64,000 nt of DNA from Nitratiruptor sp. SB155-2 (GTDB taxonomy: Bacteria; Campylobacterota; Campylobacteria; Campylobacterales; Nitratiruptoraceae): contig NC_009662.1 in NCBI RefSeq assembly GCF_000010325.1, positions 248,001 through 312,000 on the forward strand, in the 5' to 3' direction. Below the pieces are notes generated by a model. It was given only the letters and a program-made list of their open reading frames with translations. It was not told the origin of the DNA and searched no databases. This document shows, in pieces, positions 1 to 17,346 of this stretch. The position numbers and the translations under genes were made by a program. Every line of letters begins with the position of its first letter. The stretch's first letter is position 1.

Positions 1-10
1 ACCGGCTCCA
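1..10 (+). tRNA. 3' end of a tRNA, probably tRNA-Thr(TGT), cut by window start
   Basis: Only the last ten bases are inside the window: the 3' half of an acceptor stem, a discriminator base and an encoded CCA. The stem implies a 5' strand beginning GCCGGT, as in many tRNA-Thr(TGT) genes, and the classic bacterial order Thr-Tyr-Gly-Thr-tuf fits. The anticodon is not visible, so identity rests on context. Confidence 0.6.
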
Positions 11-41
11 TGAATATCAGCGTTTGACCAGTGAAAGACTT

Positions 42-127
42 GGTGGGATACCCAAGCGGCCAACGGGGGCAGACTGTAAATCTGCTGGCTTTCGCCTTCG
101 GAGGTTCGAATCCTCCTCCCACCACCA
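42..127 (+). tRNA. tRNA-Tyr(GTA)
   Basis: An 86-nt class II tRNA with a long variable arm. The 7-bp acceptor stem is GGTGGGA/TCCCACC, the anticodon GTA is at 76-78, the T-loop is GGTTCGAATCC and CCA is encoded. It is the second member of the tRNA cluster ahead of tuf. Confidence 0.95.
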
Positions 128-132
128 GTCAT

Positions 133-209
133 GCGGGAGTAGCTCAGTTGGCTAGAGCATCAGCCTTCCAAGCTGAGGGTCGCGGGTTCGAGTCCCGTCT
201 CCCGCTCCA
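133..209 (+). tRNA. tRNA-Gly(TCC)
   Basis: A 77-nt cloverleaf with acceptor GCGGGAG/CTCCCGC, anticodon stem TCAGC/GCTGA, loop CTTCCAA giving anticodon TCC, and encoded CCA. It lies 5 nt after tRNA-Tyr, so the two are surely co-transcribed. Confidence 0.95.
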
Positions 210-296
210 TGATACTGGGAGCTGAACTAACAGTGCTTCGATCTTCATTGCTTAGTTTATGCTTCCAATAATCATTTTCAAAAATTCACTGGTGAC

Positions 297-371
<75 letters not shown>

Positions 372-417
372 TTCACTGATAGGTTTATTTATAATTTGTT
401 TTTAGGCTTATTTTTAG

Positions 418-423
418 TATAAT
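418..423 (+). promoter_or_regulatory. -10 element of a tuf promoter
   Basis: A perfect TATAAT sits 35 nt before the tuf start codon, in the T-rich setting typical of Campylobacterota sigma-70 promoters, where a clear -35 is usually missing. It would let tuf be transcribed separately from the upstream tRNAs. Confidence 0.55.
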
Positions 424-458
424 ACGCCCGTTAATTTAATCTCAAATGGAGGAAAGAT

Positions 459-1658
459 ATGGCAAAAGAAAAGTTTGTCAAAACCAAGCCGCATGTGAAC
501 ATCGGTACTATCGGTCACGTTGACCACGGTAAAACAACTCTTACTGCTGCAATCACTGCAGTACTTGCAGAAAAAGGGTATGCAGAAAAAAGAGATTATG
601 ATCAAATCGATAATGCACCTGAAGAGAGAGAAAGAGGGATTACTATCGCTACTTCTCACGTAGAGTATGAAACTGACAAGAGACACTACGCACACGTTGA
701 CTGTCCAGGGCACGCCGACTACGTTAAAAACATGATTACCGGTGCTGCTCAGATGGACGGAGCGATTCTTGTTGTTTCTGCCGCAGACGGTCCTATGCCT
801 CAAACAAGAGAGCACATCCTTCTTGCACGACAGGTTGGTGTTCCTTATATCGTTGTTTTTCTAAACAAAGAAGATATGGTTGATGATCCAGAACTTCTTG
901 AACTTGTTGAAATGGAAGTTCGAGAACTTTTGAATGAATACGATTTTCCAGGAGATGATGTTCCTGTAATTGCTGGTTCTGCACTAAAAGCTTTGGAAGA
1001 AGCTAAAGAGGGCAAACTCGGTGAATGGAGCGAAAAAATTCTTAAGCTTATGGAAGCGGTTGATGAATATATTCCAACTCCTGAAAGAGACATCGATAAG
1101 CCATTCTTGATGCCAATTGAAGACGTATTCTCTATCTCTGGTCGAGGTACTGTTGTTACTGGTAGAATCGAAAGAGGTGTTGTAAAAGTTGGAGATGAAA
1201 TTGAAATCGTAGGACTTCGACCAACTCAAAAAACGACTGTTACTGGCGTTGAAATGTTTAGAAAAGAGCTAGATCAAGGTGAAGCTGGTGACAACGTTGG
1301 TGTACTTCTTCGAGGTACTAAAAAAGAAGAGGTTGAAAGAGGTCAAGTTCTTGCTCAACCAGGAACTATCACTCCTCATACAAAATTTGAAGCAGAAATT
1401 TACGTATTGACAAAAGAGGAAGGTGGACGACACACTCCTTTCTTTAGCGGATATCGACCACAGTTCTATGTACGAACGACTGACGTTACTGGAACTATTA
1501 CACTTCCAGAAGGCGTTGAGATGGTTATGCCTGGAGATAACGTTAAAATCAATGCAGAACTTATCGCACCTATCGCTCTTGAAGAGGGAACACGATTCGC
1601 TATCCGAGAGGGTGGTAGAACTGTTGGTGCTGGTGTAGTAAGTAAAATCATCGAATAA
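459..1658 (+). CDS. tuf: Elongation factor Tu
   Basis: EF-Tu is the GTPase that delivers aminoacyl-tRNA to the ribosomal A site. The 399-residue product is full length: G1 motif GHVDHGKT, switch I through RGITI, DCPGH, NKEDM in place of the usual NKxD context, then beta-barrel domains 2 and 3. The ATG follows a strong GGAGGAA (448-454). It is the first protein gene after the tRNA cluster, as in many proteobacteria. Arginine is encoded by AGA and, about ten times, by CGA; I saw no CGT or CGC arginine codon, which is striking for so highly expressed a gene. A GC-rich hairpin follows the stop. Confidence 0.98.
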   Translation: MAKEKFVKTKPHVNIGTIGHVDHGKTTLTAAITAVLAEKGYAEKRDYDQIDNAPEERERGITIATSHVEYETDKRHYAHVDCPGHADYVKNMITGAAQMDGAILVVSAADGPMPQTREHILLARQVGVPYIVVFLNKEDMVDDPELLELVEMEVRELLNEYDFPGDDVPVIAGSALKALEEAKEGKLGEWSEKILKLMEAVDEYIPTPERDIDKPFLMPIEDVFSISGRGTVVTGRIERGVVKVGDEIEIVGLRPTQKTTVTGVEMFRKELDQGEAGDNVGVLLRGTKKEEVERGQVLAQPGTITPHTKFEAEIYVLTKEEGGRHTPFFSGYRPQFYVRTTDVTGTITLPEGVEMVMPGDNVKINAELIAPIALEEGTRFAIREGGRTVGAGVVSKIIE

Positions 1659-1661
1659 TTT

Positions 1662-1679
1662 TTGGGGCTTTGCCCCCAA
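1662..1679 (+). terminator. GC hairpin between tuf and rpmG
   Basis: A GGGGC-TTT-GCCCC stem-loop (core 1664-1676), extended by flanking TT/AA with a bulged C. No U-tract follows and rpmG starts 16 nt later, so partial attenuation or an RNA-processing/stability role is more likely than full termination. The same core recurs at 23084-23096. Confidence 0.45.
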
Positions 1680-1694
1680 TGAAAGAGGCACAAC

Positions 1695-1847
1695 ATGAGA
1701 GACATTGTACATTTAGCTTGTGAAGAGTGTGGAAGAAGAAACTATCACACGACAAAGAATAAAAAAACGCATCCAGAAAAATTTGAAATTAGAAAATATT
1801 GTAAATTCTGCAAAAAACACACAAAACATAAAGAAGCGAAACTGTAA
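1695..1847 (+). CDS. rpmG: 50S ribosomal protein L33
   Basis: Small zinc-ribbon protein of the large ribosomal subunit. Translation from ATG 1695 gives 50 residues, the usual size of bacterial L33, with two CxxC pairs (C9/C12 and C36/C39) that form a zinc site. An AGAGGCA sequence precedes the start. It lies between tuf and tRNA-Trp, the conserved Campylobacterota order. Confidence 0.95.
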   Translation: MRDIVHLACEECGRRNYHTTKNKKTHPEKFEIRKYCKFCKKHTKHKEAKL

Positions 1848-1848
1848 A

Positions 1849-1870
1849 AGAAGTGAGTTGCCTCACTTCT
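1849..1870 (+). terminator. Hairpin between rpmG and tRNA-Trp
   Basis: A perfect 9-bp stem, AGAAGTGAG (1849-1857) with CTCACTTCT (1862-1870), and a TTGC loop. Only a short T run follows. It ends 7 nt before tRNA-Trp and may act as a weak terminator or as a cleavage signal releasing the tRNA from the mRNA. Confidence 0.45.
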
Positions 1871-1877
1871 TTCATAT

Positions 1878-1953
1878 AGGGCAGTAGCTCAGTTGGTAGA
1901 GCAACGGTCTCCAAAACCGTTGGCCGGGGGTTCGAGTCCCTCCTGCCCTGCCA
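1878..1953 (+). tRNA. tRNA-Trp(CCA)
   Basis: A 76-nt cloverleaf with acceptor AGGGCAG/CTGCCCT, anticodon stem ACGGT/ACCGT, loop CTCCAAA giving anticodon CCA, discriminator G and encoded CCA. It is embedded in the rpmG-secE interval, where tRNA-Trp is found in many bacteria. Confidence 0.95.
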
Positions 1954-1969
1954 TTACGAAGGAAATCGA

Positions 1970-2149
1970 ATGGAAAAATTCATATCATACATCAAATTAT
2001 CGAAACTAGAATTAGAGAAAGTTATATTTCCAACAAATGAGCAAGTAAAAAACGCATATATCGCTGTTTTTGTCGTTGTAACAGTTGTAGCGCTCTTTTT
2101 AGCTTTAGTTGATGGGACGATGTCGTTTATCCTGTCACATATAATGTAA
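1970..2149 (+). CDS. secE: Preprotein translocase subunit SecE
   Basis: SecE clamps and stabilises the SecY channel of the inner-membrane protein export machinery. The 59-residue protein has an amphipathic N-terminal segment (KLSKLELEKVIFPT) and one transmembrane helix around residues 29-47, the minimal SecE form. ATG 1970 follows AAGGAAATCGA. The position immediately before nusG supports the call. Confidence 0.92.
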   Translation: MEKFISYIKLSKLELEKVIFPTNEQVKNAYIAVFVVVTVVALFLALVDGTMSFILSHIM

Positions 2150-2161
2150 TCAAGGAAACAT

Positions 2162-2692
2162 ATGGCACATAAATGGTACGCAATCCAAGTCTATAGCGGA
2201 AGTGAGAAGGCTGTAAAAAAGGCTATAGAGAACTTGGCTGAAGAAGAGAATTTAAAAGATAGAATCAAAGAAGTTGTTGTGCCAACAGAAGATGTGATCG
2301 AAGTGAAAAGTGGTAAGAAAAAAATCACCGAAAGAAGTATTTATCCAGGATATGTTTTTGCAAATATGGATCTAGACATCGATCTATGGCAAAAAATACA
2401 AAGCTTACCAAAAGTTTCTCGATTTATCGGAGAATCGAAGAAGCCAACTCCAATCAGTGAAGCCGATGTGCGAAAGATTATGGAAAAGGCAGAGAAAAAA
2501 GGCGCTCCAAAGCCGAAAATTTCTTATGAACCAGGTGAAATGGTTCGTATCACAGAAGGACCATTTGCAAACTTTACTGGAGTTGTAGAAGAGTATGATA
2601 TGGAGCATGGAAAATTAAAACTTAACGTATCTATTTTTGGAAGAAGTACGCCAGTAGAAATACTATACACGCAAGTTGAAAAAATCATATAA
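2162..2692 (+). CDS. nusG: Transcription termination/antitermination protein NusG
   Basis: NusG binds RNA polymerase, suppresses pausing and couples transcription to Rho or the ribosome. The 176-residue product starts [15 protein letters not shown], the standard NGN-domain opening, and has a C-terminal KOW motif around residues 122-150 ([20 protein letters not shown]). ATG 2162 follows AAGGAAACAT. It lies 12 nt after secE. Confidence 0.97.
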   Translation: MAHKWYAIQVYSGSEKAVKKAIENLAEEENLKDRIKEVVVPTEDVIEVKSGKKKITERSIYPGYVFANMDLDIDLWQKIQSLPKVSRFIGESKKPTPISEADVRKIMEKAEKKGAPKPKISYEPGEMVRITEGPFANFTGVVEEYDMEHGKLKLNVSIFGRSTPVEILYTQVEKII

Positions 2693-2712
2693 CTAATTCG
2701 GAAAGGAATAAG

Positions 2713-3138
2713 ATGGCTAAAAAAGTCGTAGACCAGTTTAAATTACAAATACCAGCAGGGAAAGCAAATCCTTCACCTCCAGTAGGGCCAGCACTTGGAC
2801 AGCGCGGCGTAAATATTATGGAGTTCTGTAAAGCATTTAATGAAAAGACAAAAGATATGATGGGATTTAATATCCCTGTTGTTATCACAGTATACAGTGA
2901 TAGAAGCTTTACATTCGTAACAAAACAGCCACCTGCCACTGACCTTATTAAAAAAGCAGCAGGTATCCAAAAAGGTAGTGACAATCCACTGAAAAACAAA
3001 GTAGGTAAAATCACTCAAGCTCAACTTGAAGAGATTGCAAAAACGAAAATGCCAGATTTAAATACGACTGATCTTGAAGCTGCAAAAAGAATTATTGCAG
3101 GAAGTTGTAGAAGTATGGGAGTCGAAATCGTCGACTAA
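2713..3138 (+). CDS. rplK: 50S ribosomal protein L11
   Basis: L11 forms the GTPase-associated stalk base with 23S rRNA. The 141-residue length is standard. The proline-rich N-terminus ([20 protein letters not shown]) and the C-terminal RNA-binding domain are both present. The ATG follows GGAAAGGAA, 20 nt after nusG. Confidence 0.98.
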
Positions 3139-3143
3139 TCCTC

Positions 3144-3168
3144 ACCACAGGATTTCAAATAACGTGGT
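3144..3168 (+). promoter_or_regulatory. Small stem-loop between rplK and rplA
   Basis: ACCAC (3144-3148) can pair with GTGGT (3164-3168) around a 15-nt loop, 25 nt before the rplA start. L1 is an autogenous regulator of this operon in other bacteria, so this could be part of a control element. The stem is short and I cannot identify an L1-binding motif with confidence. Confidence 0.25.
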
Positions 3169-3193
3169 AGCAAAAAAACAAGCGGAGAAGAAT

Positions 3194-3901
3194 ATGGCGA
3201 AAAAACATTCAAAAAGATATCAACAATTATTGGAAAAAATCGAAAAAGGCAAAATCTATTCTATAGATGAAGCGGTAAAAAAAGTTAAAGAATTAAAATC
3301 AGCTAAATTTGATGAAACAGTAGAACTTGCCCTTCGACTGGGAGTAGATCCTAGACACGCTGATCAAATGGTACGAGGATCTGTTGTATTGCCTCACGGG
3401 ACTGGAAAAACTGTGCGCGTTGCAGTATTTGCAAAAGGTGCAAAAGCTGATGAAGCAAAAGAGTGTGGAGCCGATATTGTCGGTGCAGAAGATTTGGTTG
3501 AACAGATTCAAAACGGCAACATAGATTTCGACATCGCAATAGCTACACCTGACATGATGGGGCTTGTCGGAAAGATTGGTCGTATTTTAGGACCTAAAGG
3601 TCTTATGCCTAACCCTAAAACAGGTACGGTAACAATGGATGTTTGTCAGGCTGTTAAAAATGCCAAAGCGGGTCAGGTAAACTTTAGAGTAGATAAAAAA
3701 GGGAACATCCACGCCGGTATAGGAAAAGCGAGTTTTTCTGAAGAAGCATTGAAAGAGAACCTTGAAACTTTTGTCGCTCAGATTAATAAGCTGAAACCGG
3801 CTGCGGCAAAAGGACGATATATCCAACATGCAGCACTCTCTCTTACGATGAGTCCAGCTGTTGAGCTGAATACGCAAGAGTTGATGGATATCAAAGGCTA
3901 A
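3194..3901 (+). CDS. rplA: 50S ribosomal protein L1
   Basis: L1 forms the mobile stalk that helps release E-site tRNA and often represses its own operon. I place the start at ATG 3194 ([12 protein letters not shown]) because it gives 235 residues, the family norm, and follows a GCGGAGAAGA ribosome-binding site; the reading frame is open upstream into rplK but without family similarity. The signature [14 protein letters not shown] is present near residue 130. Confidence 0.97.
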
Positions 3902-3910
3902 TTTTATCTT

Positions 3911-3952
3911 AGACTGAAGATAGCGGGCATCCATAAGACCTGCTTGAAGTCT
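3911..3952 (+). promoter_or_regulatory. Candidate L10 autoregulatory leader
   Basis: Outer stem AGACT/AGTCT (3911-3915 with 3948-3952) and inner stem GCGGG/CCTGC (3923-3927 with 3939-3943) are separated by an asymmetric internal loop containing GA steps. This is the general form of the kink-turn element bound by the L10-L12 complex ahead of rplJ in other bacteria. Position and structure fit; binding is inferred. Confidence 0.45.
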
Positions 3953-3976
3953 TCTGTCGGAAAGGAGGAAAAGAGT

Positions 3977-4489
3977 TTGACACGCAGCCAGAAAGAAGAG
4001 GTTGTTCAGTACCTCACGGAAGAATTCAAAAACGCTGCTGCGATCGTTGATTGTGACTACAAAGGCATGAGTGTATCCGAGCTTGAGTCACTGAGACGAA
4101 TTGCAAAAGAGAAGGGACTCAAAGTAAGAGTTGTGAAAAATACTCTTGCAATGATCGCTCTTCGAAATAACGGCGTTGAGGACTTCCAACTCAAAGACAC
4201 CAATGTGTTGATCTGGGGTGATGATCTTGTTGAGCTTGCAAAAACAGTAACTGATTTTGCAAAAGAGCATAAAGAGAACTTTCAGATCAAACAAGGGTAC
4301 TTTGAAGGCGAAGTCGCAGATGCGAGCAAAATCGAAGCATATAGCAAGTTGCCAAGCAAAGAGGAGCTTCTTGGTATGCTTCTATCTGTTTGGACTGCTC
4401 CAATTCGAAATTTGCTCTATGTATGGAATGCACCGAAACAGAATTTCGTAACTGTGCTTGAAAATATTCGACAACAAAAAGAAAGCTAA
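3977..4489 (+). CDS. rplJ: 50S ribosomal protein L10
   Basis: L10 anchors the L7/L12 dimers on the ribosomal stalk. I choose the TTG at 3977 ([12 protein letters not shown] follows) because it lies 8 nt after a strong AAAGGAGG (3961-3968) and gives 170 residues; an ATG at 3944 would add an N-terminus absent from the family and would begin inside the leader structure. The N-terminal RNA-binding domain ([16 protein letters not shown]) and the C-terminal helix for L12 are intact. Confidence 0.94.
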   Translation: MTRSQKEEVVQYLTEEFKNAAAIVDCDYKGMSVSELESLRRIAKEKGLKVRVVKNTLAMIALRNNGVEDFQLKDTNVLIWGDDLVELAKTVTDFAKEHKENFQIKQGYFEGEVADASKIEAYSKLPSKEELLGMLLSVWTAPIRNLLYVWNAPKQNFVTVLENIRQQKES

Positions 4490-4509
4490 AAAATAAAAAG
4501 GAGAGAAAG

Positions 4510-4893
4510 ATGGCTTGTACAAGAGAAGATGTAATTGAGTATATCTCTAACCTCAGTGTATTGGAACTAAGTGAACTAGTAAAAGAATTTGAAGAGAAAT
4601 TTGGTGTTAGCGCACAACCAACTGTTGTTGCAGGAGCTGTTGCTGCTGGTGGTGCAGAAGGTGGTGCTGCTGCTGAAGAAAAAACTGAATTTGATGTTGT
4701 TTTGACAGATGCAGGTCCTAAAAAAATCAATACAATTAAAGTTATTAGACAAGTAACAGGCCTTGGTCTCAAAGAGGCAAAAGAAGCTGCTGAAAATACA
4801 CCAACTGTAATTAAAGAAGGTGTTAGCAAAGAGGAAGCTGAAGAGCTTAAAAAACAATTCGAAGAAGCTGGCGCTAAAGTAGAAATAAAATAA
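4510..4893 (+). CDS. rplL: 50S ribosomal protein L7/L12
   Basis: The stalk protein that recruits translational GTPases. It has 127 residues: an N-terminal dimerisation domain, an Ala/Gly-rich hinge (residues 38-55) and the conserved C-terminal domain ([19 protein letters not shown] and EAKEAAE). The ATG follows AAGGAGAGAAAG. It sits 20 nt after rplJ. Confidence 0.98.
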   Translation: MACTREDVIEYISNLSVLELSELVKEFEEKFGVSAQPTVVAGAVAAGGAEGGAAAEEKTEFDVVLTDAGPKKINTIKVIRQVTGLGLKEAKEAAENTPTVIKEGVSKEEAEELKKQFEEAGAKVEIK

Positions 4894-4911
4894 ATCTTAT
4901 TTTTGAAATAA

Positions 4912-4935
4912 AAGAAGAGGAGCCCTCCTCTTCTT
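4912..4935 (+). terminator. Attenuator-like hairpin between rplL and rpoB
   Basis: AAGAAGAGGAG (4912-4922) is fully complementary to CTCCTCTTCTT (4925-4935), giving an ~11-bp stem with a tight loop. No T run follows, so partial termination or RNA cleavage, as in the rplL-rpoB gap of other bacteria, is a likely role, reducing rpoBC relative to ribosomal proteins. Confidence 0.55.
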
Positions 4936-4944
4936 AAGATTACA

Positions 4945-4955
4945 TATAGTAAAAT
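4945..4955 (+). promoter_or_regulatory. Possible -10 region for rpoBC
   Basis: Overlapping TATAGT (4945-4950) and TAAAAT (4950-4955) hexamers sit just after the rplL hairpin and about 60 nt before rpoB. They could support a secondary promoter; no -35 is evident. Confidence 0.3.
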
Positions 4956-5008
4956 ACACCCCCTCCTACCAAAACCATATGGTACAAAACTACAGAAATA
5001 GAGGTTAG

Positions 5009-13673
<8,665 letters not shown>

Positions 13674-13707
13674 CTTTTGGCTTACAAAAAGTTTAAATTA
13701 AGTTTAT

Positions 13708-13730
13708 TATAATATTTGTTTGAATATAAT
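13708..13730 (+). promoter_or_regulatory. Tandem -10 hexamers upstream of rpsL
   Basis: Two perfect TATAAT hexamers (13708-13713 and 13725-13730) lie in the 89-bp AT-rich gap between rpoC and rpsL. They suggest one or two promoters for the rpsL-rpsG-fusA operon, with transcription starting about 20-25 nt before the GTG start. Confidence 0.55.
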
Positions 13731-13762
13731 TAGCCACTAATTTTGCGAGAAAGGAAGAGAAA

Positions 13763-14137
13763 GTGCCAACAATCAACCAATTGGTAAGAAAAGAGAGAAA
13801 AAAGGTGATTAAAAAATCAAAATCACCAGCTCTTGTAAAATGCCCACAAAGACGAGGTGTATGTACAAGAGTCTATACGACGACACCAAAGAAACCAAAC
13901 TCTGCACTTCGAAAAGTTGCAAAGGTACGACTCACTTCAGGATACGAAGTGATCAGTTATATTCCAGGTGAAGGTCACAACCTGCAAGAACACTCTATCG
14001 TACTTGTACGAGGGGGTAGGGTAAAAGACTTGCCAGGTGTGAAGTATCATATTATTCGGGGTGCGCTTGATACTGCAGGTGTTGCAAACAGAAAGAAATC
14101 CCGATCGAAATATGGTACAAAAAAACCAAAATCGTAA
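13763..14137 (+). CDS. rpsL: 30S ribosomal protein S12
   Basis: S12 shapes the decoding centre. It has 124 residues starting from GTG 13763 ([11 protein letters not shown] follows), preceded by AAAGGAAGAGAAA. The [16 protein letters not shown] and [13 protein letters not shown] loops, where streptomycin-resistance changes arise in other bacteria, look wild type. First gene of the rpsL-rpsG-fusA operon. Confidence 0.98.
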   Translation: MPTINQLVRKERKKVIKKSKSPALVKCPQRRGVCTRVYTTTPKKPNSALRKVAKVRLTSGYEVISYIPGEGHNLQEHSIVLVRGGRVKDLPGVKYHIIRGALDTAGVANRKKSRSKYGTKKPKS

Positions 14138-14185
14138 CCATAACAAATCGTAATATAGTGAGAAATTAAAGCAATTTAAGATCTC

Positions 14186-14716
<531 letters not shown>

Positions 14717-14748
14717 AATCGCGTCCATATTATCAATCTATCTTTTTT

Positions 14749-14766
14749 GGCGAAGATCTCTTCGCC
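14749..14766 (+). terminator. Hairpin between rpsG and fusA
   Basis: GGCGAAG (14749-14755) pairs with CTTCGCC (14760-14766) around an ATCT loop, preceded by a T6 run and followed by TCTTC. It lies 51 nt before fusA and is a candidate partial terminator or processing stem within the operon. Confidence 0.45.
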
Positions 14767-14817
14767 TCTTCATATTCCCAAAAACCTCAATACATTATGC
14801 ATAAAAAAGGATAAAAA

Positions 14818-16896
14818 ATGGCAAGAAAAACACCTATTGAAAAGGTTCGTAACATAGGCATCGCTGCCCATATCGATGCCGGTAAGACCACAACGACAGA
14901 ACGAATATTGTACTATACAGGAATCTCTCATAAAATCGGTGAGGTGCACGAAGGTGCAGCGACAATGGACTGGATGGACCAGGAAAAAGAACGTGGTATT
15001 ACCATTACTTCAGCTGCAACCACATGTTTTTGGAAAGATCACCAAATCAATATCATCGATACTCCAGGACACGTTGACTTTACAATCGAAGTTGAACGAA
15101 GTATGCGGGTTCTAGATGGAGCTGTCGCAGTATTTTGTGCAGTTGGTGGAGTTCAGCCACAGTCTGAGACTGTTTGGAGACAGGCAAACAAATACCATGT
15201 ACCAAGAATCGTTTTCGTAAACAAGATGGACCGAATCGGTGCAGATTTTTACAATGTTGAAAATCAAATTAGAGAAAGACTCAAAGCCAATCCTGTTCCT
15301 ATCCAGATTCCAATCGGTGCTGAAGACAATTTCAGAGGCGTTGTAGACCTCGTTGAAATGAAAGGTATTGTCTGGGATGATGAGACAATGGGAGCAAAAT
15401 ATGAAGTGATCGATATCCCAGAAGAGCTCCGAGAAAAGGCTGAAGAGTATCGGGAAAAGCTCGTTGAAGCGGTAGCTGAAACAGATGAAGAACTTCTGGA
15501 TAAATATCTTGGCGGTGAAGAGCTTACAACAGAAGAGATTAAAAAAGGTATCAAAAAAGGTACCCTTGATATGACTATCACGCCAATGCTTTGCGGAAGT
15601 GCGTTTAAAAACAAAGGGGTACAGACACTTCTTGATGCAGTTGTTGATTATCTTCCTGCTCCAACAGAGGTGAGCTGGATCAAAGGAATTGATCCGAAAA
15701 CTGGAGAGGAAGTGAGCGTTGAGTCTACTGACAATGGTCCGTTTGCAGCTCTTGCATTTAAAATCATGACAGACCCGTTTGTTGGACAGCTCTCATTTAT
15801 CCGTGTATACAGAGGTCAAATTGCAAGTGGAAGCTATGTACTCAACTCTACAAAAGAGAAAAAAGAGCGAGTTGGGCGACTTCTTAAAATGCATGCAAAT
15901 AAAAGAGAAGAGATCAAAGAACTTCCAGCTGGTGAGATCGGTGCAGTTGTTGGTTTGAAATATACCCTTACTGGTGATACACTTTGTGACGAGAGTCATC
16001 CAGTGATCCTAGAGAAAATGGAATTTCCAGAACCAGTTATCAGTGTTGCAGTAGAGCCTAAAACAAAAGCAGACCAAGAGAAAATGGCTACAGCTTTGGC
16101 GAAACTCGCGGAAGAGGATCCAAGCTTTAGAGTTCATACCGATGAAGAGACTGGTCAGACAATTATCTCTGGTATGGGTGAATTGCACCTTGAAATCATC
16201 GTTGATCGAATGAAACGAGAATTCAAAGTAGATGCAGAAGTTGGTCAGCCACAAGTTGCATACAGAGAGACTATCAAAGCTCCTGTCGATCAAGAGTACA
16301 AATACGCAAAACAGTCCGGTGGTCGTGGTCAGTACGGACACGTATTTATCAAACTTGAACCACAAGAGCCAGGTAAAGGATATGAGTTTGTCAACAACAT
16401 CACAGGTGGTGTTATTCCAAAAGAGTATATTCCAGCAGTTGACAAAGGTATCCAAGAAGCGATGCAAAACGGTGTACTAGCTGGATATCCTGTTGTTGAT
16501 ATAAAAGCGACACTTTATGATGGAAGCTACCATGATGTTGACTCCAGTGAGATGGCGTTTAAAATCGCTGGTTCTATGGCATTTAAAGAGGCAGCAAAAA
16601 AAGCAAATCCAATCTTGCTTGAGCCAATCATGAAAGTAGAAGTTGAAGTACCTGAAGAGTACATGGGTGATGTGATCGGTGATATCAACCGAAGACGAGG
16701 CCAGGTACAAAGCATGGAAGATAGAGCAGGGAATAAAATCGTAACAGCAATGGTGCCATTAGCAGAGATGTTTGGATACTCAACAGATCTCCGATCTTTT
16801 ACACAAGGTCGAGGTACATACTCTATGGAATTTGATCATTATGAAGAGGTACCGAAAAACGTTGCAGATGAAATCATCAAAAAACGCAATGGCTAA
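14818..16896 (+). CDS. fusA: Elongation factor G
   Basis: EF-G is the GTPase that drives ribosomal translocation. The 692-residue product is full length: P-loop [29 protein letters not shown], and the domain IV/V motif [16 protein letters not shown] 14818 follows AAAAAGGATAAAA. The last codons overlap the start of the next gene by 8 nt. Confidence 0.98.
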   Translation: MARKTPIEKVRNIGIAAHIDAGKTTTTERILYYTGISHKIGEVHEGAATMDWMDQEKERGITITSAATTCFWKDHQINIIDTPGHVDFTIEVERSMRVLDGAVAVFCAVGGVQPQSETVWRQANKYHVPRIVFVNKMDRIGADFYNVENQIRERLKANPVPIQIPIGAEDNFRGVVDLVEMKGIVWDDETMGAKYEVIDIPEELREKAEEYREKLVEAVAETDEELLDKYLGGEELTTEEIKKGIKKGTLDMTITPMLCGSAFKNKGVQTLLDAVVDYLPAPTEVSWIKGIDPKTGEEVSVESTDNGPFAALAFKIMTDPFVGQLSFIRVYRGQIASGSYVLNSTKEKKERVGRLLKMHANKREEIKELPAGEIGAVVGLKYTLTGDTLCDESHPVILEKMEFPEPVISVAVEPKTKADQEKMATALAKLAEEDPSFRVHTDEETGQTIISGMGELHLEIIVDRMKREFKVDAEVGQPQVAYRETIKAPVDQEYKYAKQSGGRGQYGHVFIKLEPQEPGKGYEFVNNITGGVIPKEYIPAVDKGIQEAMQNGVLAGYPVVDIKATLYDGSYHDVDSSEMAFKIAGSMAFKEAAKKANPILLEPIMKVEVEVPEEYMGDVIGDINRRRGQVQSMEDRAGNKIVTAMVPLAEMFGYSTDLRSFTQGRGTYSMEFDHYEEVPKNVADEIIKKRNG

Positions 16897-17179
16897 GGTA
16901 ATCAAAACCGGTATAACCGATGAAAAAGCAATAAAAGAGACCCTCCAGAAGGAGGGATTCTCTAACATATTTATATGGCGTGACGCTCCGCATACGAAAT
17001 ATCCCCTTCATACTCATCCACATTATGAGGTTCGCTGGATTATGGATGGAATATTGGAGATAGAAGAGAACGGTACAAAGTACACTCTCCAGCCTGGAGA
17101 TAGACTCGAATCAGAACCTCAAACTCCCCACACAGCCTATACGCCTACAGGCGTAACTTATATTTGTGGGTCCCGGTAG
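16889..17179 (+). CDS. Small single-domain cupin protein
   Basis: The 96-residue product from ATG 16889 is a cupin beta-barrel: metal-binding motif 1 has H-T-H-P-H followed by E near residues 41-47 ([12 protein letters not shown]), and motif 2 has [13 protein letters not shown] near residues 68-80. Substrate is unknown. It overlaps the end of fusA by 8 nt, so it is probably translationally coupled. Its TAG stop codon (17177-17179) lies inside the following tRNA-Arg gene, so the transcript must be either translated or cut to release the tRNA. Confidence 0.85.
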   Translation: MAKVIKTGITDEKAIKETLQKEGFSNIFIWRDAPHTKYPLHTHPHYEVRWIMDGILEIEENGTKYTLQPGDRLESEPQTPHTAYTPTGVTYICGSR

Positions 17180-17243
17180 CTCAGCTGGATAGAGCACAGG
17201 ATTCCTAATCCTGAGGCCGTGGGTTCGAATCCCGCCCGGGACA
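17170..17243 (+). tRNA. tRNA-Arg(CCT), no encoded CCA
   Basis: A 74-nt cloverleaf with acceptor GTCCCGG/CCGGGAC, anticodon stem CAGGA/TCCTG, loop TTCCTAA giving anticodon CCT (reads AGG), and discriminator A. The 3' end is followed by TTTT, so unlike the other complete tRNAs here the CCA must be added enzymatically. Its first 10 nt overlap the cupin gene. Confidence 0.92.
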
Positions 17244-17315
17244 TTTTCTGTTTCATCATTCTTCTTATTCAAGATAATTTTATTTTTCTATATTAAAATA
17301 GAATGTATAATTAAA

Positions 17316-17321
17316 TAATGG
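17316..17321 (+). promoter_or_regulatory. -10 element upstream of cheB-like gene
   Basis: TATAAT with an upstream AT-rich tract, 26 nt before the ATG of the CheB gene. This looks like a sigma-70 promoter for the chemosensory operon rather than a sigma-28 or sigma-54 flagellar promoter. Confidence 0.45.
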
Positions 17322-17346
17322 ATAAAGACCTTATAAAAGGAAATAA

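Noticed and set aside
31-225. 64-codon open frame across the first tRNA genes
   Set aside because: It runs through tRNA-Tyr and tRNA-Gly, which fold as complete cloverleaves; the translation has no protein-like features.
414-815. Long - strand open frames opposite tuf, rpoB, rpoC and nuo genes
   Set aside because: They mirror strongly coding + strand genes, lack ribosome-binding sites and encode low-complexity Ser/Phe/Cys-rich sequences; they follow from codon bias.
3074-3193. N-terminal extension of rplA into rplK
   Set aside because: The extension is the rplK end in another frame; ATG 3194 has a good ribosome-binding site and gives the normal L1 length.
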